From positions 1 to 64,000 of the forward strand of contig DAINRQ010000030.1 of the NCBI GenBank assembly GCA_036741775.1: a stretch of DNA of 64,000 bases, in the 5' to 3' direction. The notes under the pieces were generated by a model. The model had not been told where the DNA came from and made no database searches. It saw nothing but the letters and a program-made list of their open reading frames with translations. Origin of the DNA: JAJKIV01 sp036741775 (GTDB lineage Bacteria; Gemmatimonadota; Gemmatimonadetes; Gemmatimonadales; Gemmatimonadaceae). Positions 40,838 to 49,919 of this stretch are shown piece after piece (positions within the stretch are counted from its first letter, which is position 1; each line of letters starts with the position of its first letter). The position numbers were made by a program, and so were the translations under genes.

Positions 40838-42823
40838 ATGCCATCCATCGCCCGTTACGCTCGCCGGGCCGTCGTCGCGATCGTCGCGGCCGGCTTCGCT
40901 CCCGGGATTGGCGCGGTCGCCCTGGCGCAGCCGACTGTGCAGCGCGACAGTGCGCTCGTGGCGCGCCGAGACTCCCTCGAGCGCGAGCTTCAGCGCATTG
41001 CCGTCGTCGAGCGGAAGCTCATGGTGCCCATGCGTGACGGCGCGCGGATGCAGTTCGACGTCTACCGCCCGAAGGAGGCCGCCGGACCGGTGCCGGCGAT
41101 CTTCGTGCGAACGCCGTACAACATGAACTTCTGGGACGTGCAGCTCCGCGCGCCGGCGGACATGAGCGCTCAGCTCGAGGCGGTGAAGCGTGGGTACGCC
41201 TACGTCGGCGCGAACGAACGGGGCCATTTCTTCTCCGAGGGCAACTACGACATCCTGGGTCCGCCGGTCACGGATGGCGTGGACGAGATCGAGTGGATCG
41301 CGTCGCGGCCCTGGTCGAACGGCAAGGTGGGGTTGATCGGCTGTTCGTCCACGGCCGAGTGGCAGATGGCCGTCGCCGCGCAGGGCCCGCGGGGGTTGGG
41401 CACGATCATCCCCCAGGGGTTCGGCGCAGGGGTCGGACGCGTGAAGCCCTACTACGAGCAGGGGAACTGGTATCGCGGCGGCGCGGTCCAGCAGCTGTTC
41501 ATCAGCTGGTTGTACGGCCAGCAGAACCAGGTACGGCCGATGTTCCCGCCGAACACGCCGCAGGAGGAATTGATTCGTGCGGCGAAGTCGTACGACCTCG
41601 CGCAGCGACTACCGCCGGTGGACTGGGCGAAAGCGTTCTGGCATCTACCGACGCAGGACCTCATCAAGGCAGTGGACGGGCCACGGGGGATCTTCGCCGA
41701 CTCGATGCCGGGCATCGCCACCGGCGGCGCGATGATCAAGCGCACGCCTAACGACTCGGCGTGGTATCGCGGGGGGCTCTTCCACGATGACATGAAGATC
41801 AACGTGCCGGGGCTCTGGATCATGACCTGGTACGACGTGTCGGTCGGGCCGAATCTCGCGACGTACAACCACGTGCGGCGCACTGCCGACTCCGCGGTCG
41901 CGAATCAGCAGTACGCGGTCATCGCACCGACGCTGCACTGTGCGCAGCGGCGGGCGACCGAGAACACGGTTGTCGGGGAACGCAGCGTCGGCGACGCGCG
42001 CTACGATTACGACGCCCTCACCTACGGCTGGTTCGACCACTTCCTCAAAGGGAAGGACAGCGGGCTGCTCGATACGATGCCGAAGGTCCGCTACTTCACC
42101 ATGGGCTCGAACAAGTGGCAGACGTCGGACACGTGGCCCCCCCGCGGCGCGCAGCCGATGACGTTCTACCTCTCGAGCAACGGCAGCGCGAACACGCGGA
42201 ACGGCGACGGCGTGCTGACGACGCGGCTGCCGGCGCGCGATCGGCCCGACACGTTCTCGTACGACCCGAAGAACCCGGTGCCGTCGCGCGGAGGCAACGT
42301 CTGCTGCCAGGGCAACGCGGTGTCGGGCGGCGCGTTCGATCAGCGAGAGATCGAGCTGCGTCCCGACGTCCTCGTATACACGACGGAGCCGCTGAAGGAA
42401 GGACTGGAGGTGTCCGGTCCGATCGACGTGACGATCTATCTCTCATCCGACCGAAAGGACACGGACGTCACGGTGAAGGTGCTCGACGTCTATCCCGACG
42501 GCCGGGCGTACAACCTCGACGAGACGATCCAACGCGTGCGCTACCGCGAGGGGTACGACAAGCCGCCGACGTGGATGGAGCCAGGCAAGGTGTATAAGGT
42601 CCAGTTGCAACCGATGACGACGAGCAACTGGTTCGCGCCCGGTCACCGCATCCGGATCGAAGTGTCAAGCTCGAACTTTCCGCGATTCGACCGCAACCTC
42701 AACACGGGCGGCAAGAACTACGACGAGGTTACCGGGCTCGTGGCGAAGAACAGCATTCACCACTCGAGGCAGTATCCGTCGCAGATCACGGTGTCCGTGG
42801 CAAAGAAGCCACCGGCGATGTAA
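40838..42823 (+). CDS. secreted CocE/NonD-type hydrolase (X-Pro dipeptidyl-peptidase-like)
   Basis: 661 residues. A signal peptide (ARYARRAVVAIVAAGFAPGI ... VALAQP) is followed by an alpha/beta-hydrolase core with KLMVPMRDGARMQFDVYRP, IFVRTPYNMNFWD, YAYVGANERGHFFSEG, the serine elbow in VGLIGCSSTAEWQMA (GCSS where GxSxG is usual), and the His candidate APTLHC. The C-terminal jelly-roll has VSGPIDVTIYLSSDRKDTDV and FAPGHRIRIEVSSSNFPRFD, the family hallmark. Likely cleaves esters or N-terminal dipeptides outside the cytoplasm. GGAGG lies seven bases before ATG 40838; the open frame upstream of it is antisense to the cyclodeaminase gene and not coding. Confidence 0.9.
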   Translation: MPSIARYARRAVVAIVAAGFAPGIGAVALAQPTVQRDSALVARRDSLERELQRIAVVERKLMVPMRDGARMQFDVYRPKEAAGPVPAIFVRTPYNMNFWDVQLRAPADMSAQLEAVKRGYAYVGANERGHFFSEGNYDILGPPVTDGVDEIEWIASRPWSNGKVGLIGCSSTAEWQMAVAAQGPRGLGTIIPQGFGAGVGRVKPYYEQGNWYRGGAVQQLFISWLYGQQNQVRPMFPPNTPQEELIRAAKSYDLAQRLPPVDWAKAFWHLPTQDLIKAVDGPRGIFADSMPGIATGGAMIKRTPNDSAWYRGGLFHDDMKINVPGLWIMTWYDVSVGPNLATYNHVRRTADSAVANQQYAVIAPTLHCAQRRATENTVVGERSVGDARYDYDALTYGWFDHFLKGKDSGLLDTMPKVRYFTMGSNKWQTSDTWPPRGAQPMTFYLSSNGSANTRNGDGVLTTRLPARDRPDTFSYDPKNPVPSRGGNVCCQGNAVSGGAFDQREIELRPDVLVYTTEPLKEGLEVSGPIDVTIYLSSDRKDTDVTVKVLDVYPDGRAYNLDETIQRVRYREGYDKPPTWMEPGKVYKVQLQPMTTSNWFAPGHRIRIEVSSSNFPRFDRNLNTGGKNYDEVTGLVAKNSIHHSRQYPSQITVSVAKKPPAM

Positions 42824-42900
42824 ACGGGGTCAGAGTCGAATATCATCGTTCCGTTGCGGCCGCAACGGAACGATGATATTCGACTCTGACCCCGTTTACA
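42819..42900. repeat. 82-bp perfect palindrome between convergent genes, containing both stop codons
   Basis: Each 41-base arm runs TGTAAACGGGGTCAGAGTCG and on through AATATCATCGTTCCGTTGCG to the centre at 42859/42860 (GCGGCCGC). I checked it base by base and found no mismatch. The TAA of the hydrolase gene (42821-42823) and the TAA of priA (42896-42898) sit at mirror positions in the two arms. It can form a very long hairpin in both transcripts and probably ends both. GGGGTCAGAGTCGAAT-like words are known near short palindromic repeats in other bacteria. Confidence 0.95.
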
Positions 42901-45148
42901 GCAGGCTCACCGGATCGCGATCCAGCGCAACGCGGAGCTGAGCCCGATCCTTCGGCACGGCAAGGCGCTCGACGAGAAACCGGCACGCGCGCGTGAGCAA
43001 CGCCGGGTTCGCGCACTTGAGCAGGAGGTGCCACCGCCAGCGCGTCTTCACCCGCTCGATGGGACAGGGCGCCGGCCCGACGACCGTGATCTCGTTCCCA
43101 TACCGCGTGATCGCCTTGCGCAGCCGAGTCGCCGCCGTCATCGCGAGCTGCTCCGTGTCGCTCTCGCGCAGCCCCGAAAACACCACGTTCGCGAGACGCG
43201 TGAGCGGCGGGTACAACGGGTCCGCCCTGCCCTCCATCTCCTCCTCGACGAACGACGCATAGTCGTGCGACACGGCGCACTTCACCGCGTGATGCGACGG
43301 GACGCGGGTCTGCACGAGCACGTGCCCCCCCTTCGGGCCGCGCCCCGCACGGCCCGCCACCTGGCTCAGGAGCTGGAAGCACCGCTCGGACGAGCGGAAA
43401 TCGGGAAGGTTGATCCCCACGTCGGCGTCGATCACGCCCACGAGCGTCACGTTCGGGAAATCGAGCCCCTTCGCGATCATCTGCGTGCCGAGGAGCACGT
43501 CCACTTCCCCGCGGCCGACGCGGTCGAGGATGTCGGCGTGCGCCCACTTCCCGGTGGTCGTGTCCACGTCCATGCGTGCCACCCGGGCTGACGGAAAACG
43601 CTCGGCGAGAAGACGTTCCACCTGCTGGGTCCCGAGACCACGGCGGCGTAGCGTCTCGCCGTCGCAGCGACGGCACCGCGGTGACGGCTCCTCCTTGTGA
43701 AGACAGTAGTGACACACGAGACGCTCGGGCATGCGATGGTACGTGAGCGAGATCGTGCAATTCGGGCACGTGGACACTTCACCGCAGTAGCTGCATTGCA
43801 CAAACGACGCATACCCGCGCCGATTGAGGAGCAGAATGCTCTGCTCCGAGCGCGTGAGGCGATCACGCAGCGCGCTCTCGAGCTCGTCGCTCACGACGAG
43901 ACGGAACGGATCGGGCGGCGCGCTCGACGCCGCGCGAGCGGGGCCACGCATGTCCACGACGTCCACGCGCGGGAGCTGGCCGCCACCAACGCGGTCGGGC
44001 AACGAGAGGCGCCGGTACTTCCCCCCTTCCGCGTTGCTCCAGCTCTCGAGGCTCGGCGTCGCACTCCCGAGGACGACGACCGCGCCTTCCTGCCGTGCGC
44101 GCACGATCGCGACCTCGCGCGCGTGATACCGCGGCGACTCGCCCTGCTTGTAGCTCCCCTCGTGCTCTTCGTCCACGATGATCGCGCCGACGTTCCGGAG
44201 CGGCGCGAAGATGGCCGAGCGTGCACCGACGGCAATGCGTTTCTCGCCGCGCCGTAGTGCGAGCCACGCATCGTAGCGCTCGCCGTCACTGAGCGCCGAG
44301 TGTAGAACGGCGATCGAGTCACCGAAGACCTGGCGGAAGCGATCGACCGTCTGCGGCGTAAGCGCGATCTCCGGCACCAACACAATCGCCGTCTGGCCGC
44401 GCTCCCGCACGACGCGCTCGAGCACCTCGATGTACACGAGCGTCTTGCCGCTGCCCGTGATTCCGTGAAGCAGGAACACCTCTCCCGGCGAACCGGACGT
44501 TATGGCATCGACGGCGCGCTGCTGGTCACGCGTGGGGGCATGACGCCGCCCGGTCAGCGGCGCCCGCAGGGCAAAGGGGTCACGCGTGACGATCTCGTCG
44601 TCGACCGTCACCAACCCGCGGGCCACGAGCCCCTTGAGCACGGACGGCGAGAAGCTCAGCTGCTCGACGAGGTGTTCCACCGGAGATCTACCCCCGAGCG
44701 ACTCGAGCAGCTCGAAGAGCGCGCGCTGTTGCGGTGCCCGGGCGAAGATGCGGTCCCGTCGCATGAGCGACGGGAGCTCGGCCACGATGGTCGCCACGCG
44801 CCGCGTCTTCTGCGACGGGGTCGGCGTATCCGCACCCGTGAGCAGCGTCGGCAGCGCGCAGCGTAGCGCGATGCCTAACGGCACAACGTAGTACGACGCG
44901 ATCCACCGGCAGAGCTCGAGCATCGACCCGTCGATGGCGGGCTCGGCGTCGGGAACGTCGGCGACCGGCTTGTAGTGTCGCGTTGGGTCAGTCGGCTGGG
45001 AGAAGCCGACGCAGACGCCGATCTCCTTTCGATTCCGGAACGGCACGAGCACGCGCGTGCCGGGGACGATCGCGTTCGCGAAGTCCTGGTCGACCTGGTA
45101 CGAGAACGTGGTGAAGAGCGGGAGTGGTAGCGCGACTTCGACCAGCAC
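42896..45148 (-). CDS. priA: primosomal protein N' (replication restart helicase PriA)
   Basis: A 750-residue helicase that reloads the replisome at stalled forks. The N-terminal 3' DNA-binding domain begins VLVEVALPLPLFTTFSYQVD. The helicase core has Walker A LLHGITGSGKTLVYIEVLE, DEAH-type IIVDEEHEGSYKQG and motif VVVLGSATPSLES. The zinc site has eight cysteines from CSYCGEVSTCPNC through CHYCLH to CRRC. Late motifs are ILIGTQMIAKG-like (LLGTQMIAKGLDFPNVTLVG) and QVAGRAGRG. GTG at 45148 begins one base after the epimerase stop, so the upstream open frame is not part of the gene. Confidence 0.96.
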   Translation of the reverse strand: MLVEVALPLPLFTTFSYQVDQDFANAIVPGTRVLVPFRNRKEIGVCVGFSQPTDPTRHYKPVADVPDAEPAIDGSMLELCRWIASYYVVPLGIALRCALPTLLTGADTPTPSQKTRRVATIVAELPSLMRRDRIFARAPQQRALFELLESLGGRSPVEHLVEQLSFSPSVLKGLVARGLVTVDDEIVTRDPFALRAPLTGRRHAPTRDQQRAVDAITSGSPGEVFLLHGITGSGKTLVYIEVLERVVRERGQTAIVLVPEIALTPQTVDRFRQVFGDSIAVLHSALSDGERYDAWLALRRGEKRIAVGARSAIFAPLRNVGAIIVDEEHEGSYKQGESPRYHAREVAIVRARQEGAVVVLGSATPSLESWSNAEGGKYRRLSLPDRVGGGQLPRVDVVDMRGPARAASSAPPDPFRLVVSDELESALRDRLTRSEQSILLLNRRGYASFVQCSYCGEVSTCPNCTISLTYHRMPERLVCHYCLHKEEPSPRCRRCDGETLRRRGLGTQQVERLLAERFPSARVARMDVDTTTGKWAHADILDRVGRGEVDVLLGTQMIAKGLDFPNVTLVGVIDADVGINLPDFRSSERCFQLLSQVAGRAGRGPKGGHVLVQTRVPSHHAVKCAVSHDYASFVEEEMEGRADPLYPPLTRLANVVFSGLRESDTEQLAMTAATRLRKAITRYGNEITVVGPAPCPIERVKTRWRWHLLLKCANPALLTRACRFLVERLAVPKDRAQLRVALDRDPVSLL

Positions 45149-45149
45149 G

Positions 45150-46196
45150 TCAGCCGTCGTACGCGGCAGCCGCGTCCCTGCGCGTGACGCCGAGGCCGGG
45201 CGCCTCGGGAAGGACGATCGTGCCGCCGTCGATCGTCGCGCCGACGAAGGGGTCGTGCGCAAGCAGCGCCGCCCCATCAAGGTCCGCGTAGTCGAGCAGC
45301 GCGGCGAATTGCGCCGCCGCCGTGATGCCGAGACTCGTCTCGACCATGCAGCCCGCCATCACCGACATGTCGTGCGCGCGGGCGGCCGCGATGATCCTCA
45401 GCGCTTCGCGAATCCCGCCACACTTCGCGAGCTTGAGGTTGATCCCGTCCACGGCCCCGGCCAGTCGCGGAATGTCAGTAGCCACGAGGCAGGATTCGTC
45501 AGCGATGATCGGGAGTGGCGATCGGTCGCGAACGAATCGGAGTCCCTCGATGTCATGCGCCGCAACAGGCTGCTCGACGAACTCGACGTCGTAGTCGAGG
45601 AGCACGTCGATCATGTGCAGGGCATGTTTGGGCGTCCACGCGGCATTCGCATCCACACGGAGAATCTTATCCGGCGCGGACGCACGGACGCCGGCAATCG
45701 TGTCCGCGTCTCGTGGGCCTCCGAGCTTGACCTTGAGGACCGGGTACGGCGCGGCGTCGTCGAGCGCGCGGCGGAGGGCGTCGTCGTCGGCCGTGATCGG
45801 GATCGTGAAGCTCGACGGCGGCGCCTTCGCCGGATCGAGCCCCAGCATCCGGTGCAGCGCGACGCCGAGCCGTTTGGCGGCGAGGTCGTGGAGGGCGGCG
45901 CTCACCGCCGCTTTCGCGGACGCGTTGTACCGAAGCGTGCGGTGCATCTCCGCCTCGATTGCCTCGAGCGACCACGCGTGTGCCTCGGCCAGCACCGGCG
46001 CGAGCCGATCGAGCGCGGCGATGACGGTTTCCGTCGTCTCGCCATAGAATCGGCTCGGCGCCGCCTGGCCCCACCCTTCCGCTCCATCGTCGTCGACGAC
46101 GCGTACCCAGACCAGACGCCATTCGCTCGACCCGCCGCGCGCGATCACGAACGGGGTCCGCGTGCGCACGGTGACGATCTCGTGGAACAATCTCAT
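45150..46196 (-). CDS. dipeptide epimerase (L-Ala-D/L-Glu epimerase type), enolase superfamily
   Basis: A 348-residue enzyme with the muconate-lactonizing subgroup layout: PVLKVKLGG (KxK acid/base pair), metal ligands in LRVDANAAWTP, FVEQPV and IIADESC, the second base in INLKLAKCGGI, and the C-terminal Asp pair in YADLDGAALLAHDP used to bind the dipeptide. It likely epimerises L-Ala-D-Glu from old peptidoglycan to L-Ala-L-Glu for further breakdown. Substrate choice within the family cannot be fixed by eye. ATG overlaps the kinase stop as ATGA. Confidence 0.87.
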   Translation of the reverse strand: MRLFHEIVTVRTRTPFVIARGGSSEWRLVWVRVVDDDGAEGWGQAAPSRFYGETTETVIAALDRLAPVLAEAHAWSLEAIEAEMHRTLRYNASAKAAVSAALHDLAAKRLGVALHRMLGLDPAKAPPSSFTIPITADDDALRRALDDAAPYPVLKVKLGGPRDADTIAGVRASAPDKILRVDANAAWTPKHALHMIDVLLDYDVEFVEQPVAAHDIEGLRFVRDRSPLPIIADESCLVATDIPRLAGAVDGINLKLAKCGGIREALRIIAAARAHDMSVMAGCMVETSLGITAAAQFAALLDYADLDGAALLAHDPFVGATIDGGTIVLPEAPGLGVTRRDAAAAYDG

Positions 46197-47203
46197 AGCG
46201 GCGTGGCGGGCGCGCCACCGCCGCGGCGGGCGAACCAGGCCGAGCGCGTCTCGCCGGGAGCGTTGAGGGTGAGGACGTATGCGAGCAGGGCGTCGGCGAG
46301 CTCGGCGCCCGTCTGGTAGCGAGCGTCAGCCGGCTTCGCGAGACACCGCATGACGAGCGCCGAAAGCTCGGGAGGCACGCGCGAGTCCACGACATCGGGC
46401 GCCGCGGCCGTCTCGTGCACGTGCTTGTAGCCCACCGAATACGAATCGGCGCCATCGAACGGCGGGAAGCCGAGCAGCATCTCGTAGAGCATCACGCCCA
46501 CGGCATAGATGTCGCTCCGTCCGTCGACCATCTTCCCCATGGCCTGCTCGGGCGACATGTAATGCGGCGTACCCATGGCGCGTCCCGTCCCCGTTAGGCG
46601 GCCGTGAAAGCGGGCCGTCGCAATGCCGAAGTCGGTGATGAGCGCGTGACCGTCCTCGTCGAAGAGCACGTTGTCGGGCTTGACGTCGCGGTGGACGACC
46701 CCGCGCCGGTGCGCGTAGTCGAGGGCGCTCGCCACCTGCGCGCACACGGTGGACGCCGGCCCCGGCGCGACGGTGCGCTCCTTGACCAGCACGTCGGCGA
46801 GCGACCCGCCAGCCAGGTACGGCATGACGATGAACACCGCCTCCGCCGCCTCCGCGTAGTCGATGATGGTGCAGATGTGCGGGTGCACGAGCTGACTCGC
46901 CGCCTCGGCTTCACGCCGGAAGCGCTCGCGCATCTCGGCGTCGCGCGCGAGGTGCGTGTGTAGCACCTTGATCACGAGCGGACGCTCGAGCAGTTGATGC
47001 TCGGCGTAGTACACGTTCGCCATCCCGCCGCTGCCGAGCCGGCGGATCACGCGGTAACGGCTTCCCGTGATGCGCCGCAGGGCGGTCAACTCCTCGTCGG
47101 GCCGTTCGCGCGGAGCGTCCGGGACCTCTGGTAGCTCGGTCGCGCACCGGGTGCAGTGCACCGCCCGCGTCCGGTTCCACGTCCCACAGTCTGGACAGAA
47201 CAC
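46193..47203 (-). CDS. zinc-ribbon Ser/Thr protein kinase
   Basis: A 336-residue Hanks-type kinase. A short zinc ribbon leads (FCPDCGTWNRTRAVHCTRC). The kinase domain follows with the Gly loop RRLGSGGMANVYYAEHQ, Lys in LVIKVLH, catalytic loop GVVHRDVKPDNVLFDEDG, TDFGIA, activation-loop GTPHYMSPEQAMG, and SDIYAVGVMLYEMLLGFPPF. No TM or extracellular sensor is present, unlike PknB. Start is GTG at 47203 with GGAG seven bases upstream, just after the stop of the GvpF/L gene. It is cotranslated with the epimerase, so it may control cell-wall turnover or, given the neighbour, a vesicle-related step. Confidence 0.9.
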   Translation of the reverse strand: MFCPDCGTWNRTRAVHCTRCATELPEVPDAPRERPDEELTALRRITGSRYRVIRRLGSGGMANVYYAEHQLLERPLVIKVLHTHLARDAEMRERFRREAEAASQLVHPHICTIIDYAEAAEAVFIVMPYLAGGSLADVLVKERTVAPGPASTVCAQVASALDYAHRRGVVHRDVKPDNVLFDEDGHALITDFGIATARFHGRLTGTGRAMGTPHYMSPEQAMGKMVDGRSDIYAVGVMLYEMLLGFPPFDGADSYSVGYKHVHETAAAPDVVDSRVPPELSALVMRCLAKPADARYQTGAELADALLAYVLTLNAPGETRSAWFARRGGGAPATPL

Positions 47204-47205
47204 CG

Positions 47206-47844
47206 TCAGGCTCCGAACTGCATGCGGACGAAGTCGTACGGCGGCCACGGTCCCGTGCACTCCACGCGCATCTCGCGCAGGCGTCGCTGCTCCTCCCGCA
47301 CGATGTCGTTGAACACCTCCCAGCGGTCGCGCTCCACGAGGAACGACGCGCGGGCGATCGGCATGATGATGCCGGAGTGGTTGCTCACGACGAGCGATGC
47401 AATGGCGTGGCGGCGGAGCAGTCGAAAGCTCTCGTCCGCCGCCGTGTCGAGGAGGTCCGCGTCGATCGCCATCGCCATCGTGTTGTCCGGCTCCTGGCCG
47501 TACGACACGCTGACCCGCGCCATCGCGCGATCGGTCACGAACGTGAGCGCCTCGAGCAAGGTGAAGTAGTGCAGCTCGAGCCACCGCAGGAGCGAATCGC
47601 GACTGCGAAACACGGTTCCGAACGGCGCCGGCACGATCGTCTGGCGGCCGAACACGCCCTCGATGACGCGCCGATATTCCGCGACGTGTTGGGCGGTTGC
47701 CGACGGCGCCGCATACGGCGAATCGGCCACGAGCGCGCCGAGGTCGCGAAACGAGACGACGTTCACGCCGCGCATGGGCGTCGTCCCGGAGATGTCGAGC
47801 GAGATGATCCCGAACAGCTGCAGCGCGTGCTGGGCCGGCGGCAC
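47206..47844 (-). CDS. orphan gas vesicle protein of the GvpF/GvpL family
   Basis: 212 residues with the GvpF/L outline: ALQLFGIISLDISGTTPMRG, TIVPAPFGTVFRSRDSLLRW, ASFLVERDRWEVFNDIVREE and the C-terminal signature CTGPWPPYDFVRMQFGA. It lies about 29 kb from the gvp operon, between a methyltransferase gene (one-base gap) and the kinase gene (two-base gap), so it is cotranscribed with signalling genes. It may modulate GvpA folding under kinase control or serve another role. GTG at 47844 is the start. Confidence 0.85.
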   Translation of the reverse strand: MPPAQHALQLFGIISLDISGTTPMRGVNVVSFRDLGALVADSPYAAPSATAQHVAEYRRVIEGVFGRQTIVPAPFGTVFRSRDSLLRWLELHYFTLLEALTFVTDRAMARVSVSYGQEPDNTMAMAIDADLLDTAADESFRLLRRHAIASLVVSNHSGIIMPIARASFLVERDRWEVFNDIVREEQRRLREMRVECTGPWPPYDFVRMQFGA

Positions 47845-47845
47845 G

Positions 47846-48655
47846 TCAGCTCTCCTGTCTGGCGTGAGGCCACTTCACTCCCTTCAGCAGCTGAAATCCA
47901 AGTGCACGCTCTCGCGTCAGCTCCTTGAGCAGCGCGCGTTCGCGCGCGACTGCGCCGCGCGCCCCCTTCCATCCGAGCTGGCGCCACGCTCGACCAGCGA
48001 TTTGTACCTTCTGCTGCCACGTGAGCACCGGCTCCTCTTCCTCGGCCGCCGCTTTCGCGCCGGCCTCGGTCCAGTCCTGGACCTGGATCTCGACGAGCCC
48101 CGCCTCGCGCATCATCTGCTTCCACTCGATCAGCAGGCGAGGTCGAAGTCCGAGCCGTTCCACGAGCATCTCGCGGGCGGACTCGCTCATGTCGGAGCTC
48201 CAGGTCAACTCCAACAAGACGACGGGCCCCATCGGCTTGGTCACGCGGGCCAGCTCCGCGACGGCACGCTCGGGGTCCTCGGCCGCGGAGAGGAGCGGTT
48301 CGGCCAGCGCCGCGTCGAAGACGTTGGTCTCGTGCGGCAGGTCATCGAGCTGGCCGTGTTGGTAGGACAGCGCCAGCGGTGTCTTCAGGACGCGCGCACG
48401 CGCTTCGGCACGTTCTACGCGCGCTTCGTCGGCATCGACGCCCGTGACCGAGGCACCGGTGCGGGCTGCCAACCATTCGCTCGTTTCACCCTCGCCCGCT
48501 CCCGACACGAGAATCTCCTTGCCGGGTTGCGCCTCCATGAGGGAGGCGACCTCGCGGTACAGCTCTTCCCCCGTCGCGCGCCAGCGTCCGAGTACCATCA
48601 TCTGGACGAGCCGCAATACGGCAGGCACTGGCGGAACGCGCGGCGGGGCGCTCAT
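47846..48655 (-). CDS. class I SAM-dependent methyltransferase
   Basis: A 269-residue protein with the SAM-binding loop as ILVSGAGEGETSEWL, the acidic end of strand 2 in VTGVDADEARVERAE, VFDAALAEPLLSAAEDPERA and GPVVLLELTWSS. The glycine loop GAGEGE is slightly unusual (ExGxGxG more often). Substrate is unknown. ATG at 48655 is preferred, a TTG nine bases upstream being possible. First gene of the methyltransferase-GvpF/L-kinase-epimerase-priA run. Confidence 0.82.
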   Translation of the reverse strand: MSAPPRVPPVPAVLRLVQMMVLGRWRATGEELYREVASLMEAQPGKEILVSGAGEGETSEWLAARTGASVTGVDADEARVERAEARARVLKTPLALSYQHGQLDDLPHETNVFDAALAEPLLSAAEDPERAVAELARVTKPMGPVVLLELTWSSDMSESAREMLVERLGLRPRLLIEWKQMMREAGLVEIQVQDWTEAGAKAAAEEEEPVLTWQQKVQIAGRAWRQLGWKGARGAVARERALLKELTRERALGFQLLKGVKWPHARQES

Positions 48656-48799
48656 GACGGCCAAAGTATATCTGGGTACCGTGACTCTTGGGAGGACGTG
48701 CCAGGTGCGTCGGAGGACGCGCCGGGTCTCGTCGGGCGTGGTCGGACCGCGACAGGGCAGCCAGCACGACAGGCTCGGCGGCGCGGCTGGGCAGCAAGC

Positions 48800-48923
48800 A
48801 GTCGTCGGTTGTCAGTCGGGAGTCGTCAGTTCCCAGTCATCCAGTCGTGAGTTCGGAGTACGTACTCACAACTCATGACTGGATGACTCGGGACTGATGA
48901 CTGCCGACTCAATACTGACCACT
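48800..48923. repeat. long imperfect palindrome, repeat family 3
   Basis: Centred on GAGTAC/GTACTC at 48861/48862. Arms pair almost without break from 48835 to 48888 (CAGTCATCCAGTCGTGAGTT against AACTCATGACTGGATGACT), with weaker pairing out to about 48800 and 48923. AGTC/CAGT words repeat throughout. It fills most of the 331-base gap between the methyltransferase start and the end of the deacetylase gene; nothing else is seen in this gap. Confidence 0.8.
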
Positions 48924-48986
48924 GATCACTGCGCCGGCCGTGCCGCGCACCATGACCGTCCGATATCGCCCCTGGATGCGTAGGGC

Positions 48987-49919
48987 TCACCGCCCCAACA
49001 GCTGCCGGAGATGGGCAACCGCCGCCGCCGCCATCCGTTCCGGCGCATACCCACCTTCCAGTGCGCTCACGAGCCGTCCCCCGCACCACGCCTCGGCCCG
49101 CGCGACCAGATCGACCGTCATGGCGACGAAATCCTCGATCTCCAGCGTGAACGCCCCGAGCGGGTCGCCGCGAAGCGAGTCGAACCCGGCGGACAACAGG
49201 AGCAGGTCCGGTTGCCAACCGGTCGTGGCAGCGTCGATCGCCCGCATCCAGGCGTCGACGTAGCGTTCGCGCGGTAAGCCCCCCGCCATCGGGACATTCC
49301 AGATGGTACGGAACGGTCCTCGATCCTCGGCCGCCCCGGTCCCCGGATACCACGGCCACTGGTGCATCGACACGAAACGGATGTCGCTTTCGCGCTCCAC
49401 GAGCGCCTGCGTGCCGTTACCGTGGTGGACGTCCCAGTCCACAATGAGCACTCGACCGATCCCATGCCGAGTACGGGCGTAGTGAGCCGCGAGGGCTACG
49501 TTCCCGAACAGGCAGAACCCCATTCCCCGCGCGGCGAGCGCGTGATGGCCGGGTGGTCGTACGGCGCTGAAGCTACGCAGCGCACGTCCGTCGAACGCCA
49601 TGTCGACGGCGTCGAGGACACATCCGGCACCCGCGGTTGCCGCGGCCCAGCTGCCCTCGCTGACCATCGTGTCGGGGTCGAGCTGGCCCCCACCGTGACT
49701 GGAGAAATCCTGGACGTGGCGGACGTATGCGGGGTCGTGCACGAGCGCGAGTTCTTCGGGGGTCGCGTGGCGCCCTTCGACGTGCGTCAGGGCGTGAAAC
49801 AGCTCGGGATCCTCGCGCAACGCGCGCGGGAGCGCGCGCAGTCGGCCGACGTGTTCGGGATGTCCCCAGCCCGTATCGTGCCGGCCGCAATCCGAGTGGG
49901 AGAGGTATGCAACGGTCAT
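48987..49919 (-). CDS. histone-deacetylase-family amidohydrolase
   Basis: A 310-residue zinc enzyme like bacterial acetoin-utilisation/acetylpolyamine deacetylases: HPEHVGRLRALPRAL, SAVRPPGHHALAARGMGFCL, zinc ligands in LIVDWDVHHGNGTQ and LLLSAGFDSLRGDPLG, and ALEGGYAPERMA. The PPGHHA His pair is the catalytic dyad. Substrate is unknown. ATG at 49919 overlaps the preceding gene stop as ATGA, making it the last gene of the MoxR/Bat run. Confidence 0.9.
   Translation of the reverse strand: MTVAYLSHSDCGRHDTGWGHPEHVGRLRALPRALREDPELFHALTHVEGRHATPEELALVHDPAYVRHVQDFSSHGGGQLDPDTMVSEGSWAAATAGAGCVLDAVDMAFDGRALRSFSAVRPPGHHALAARGMGFCLFGNVALAAHYARTRHGIGRVLIVDWDVHHGNGTQALVERESDIRFVSMHQWPWYPGTGAAEDRGPFRTIWNVPMAGGLPRERYVDAWMRAIDAATTGWQPDLLLLSAGFDSLRGDPLGAFTLEIEDFVAMTVDLVARAEAWCGGRLVSALEGGYAPERMAAAAVAHLRQLLGR

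Noticed and set aside
48800..48923. CRISPR array or tandem repeat
   Set aside because: The AGTC words form one imperfect palindrome, not regularly spaced repeats with unique spacers.
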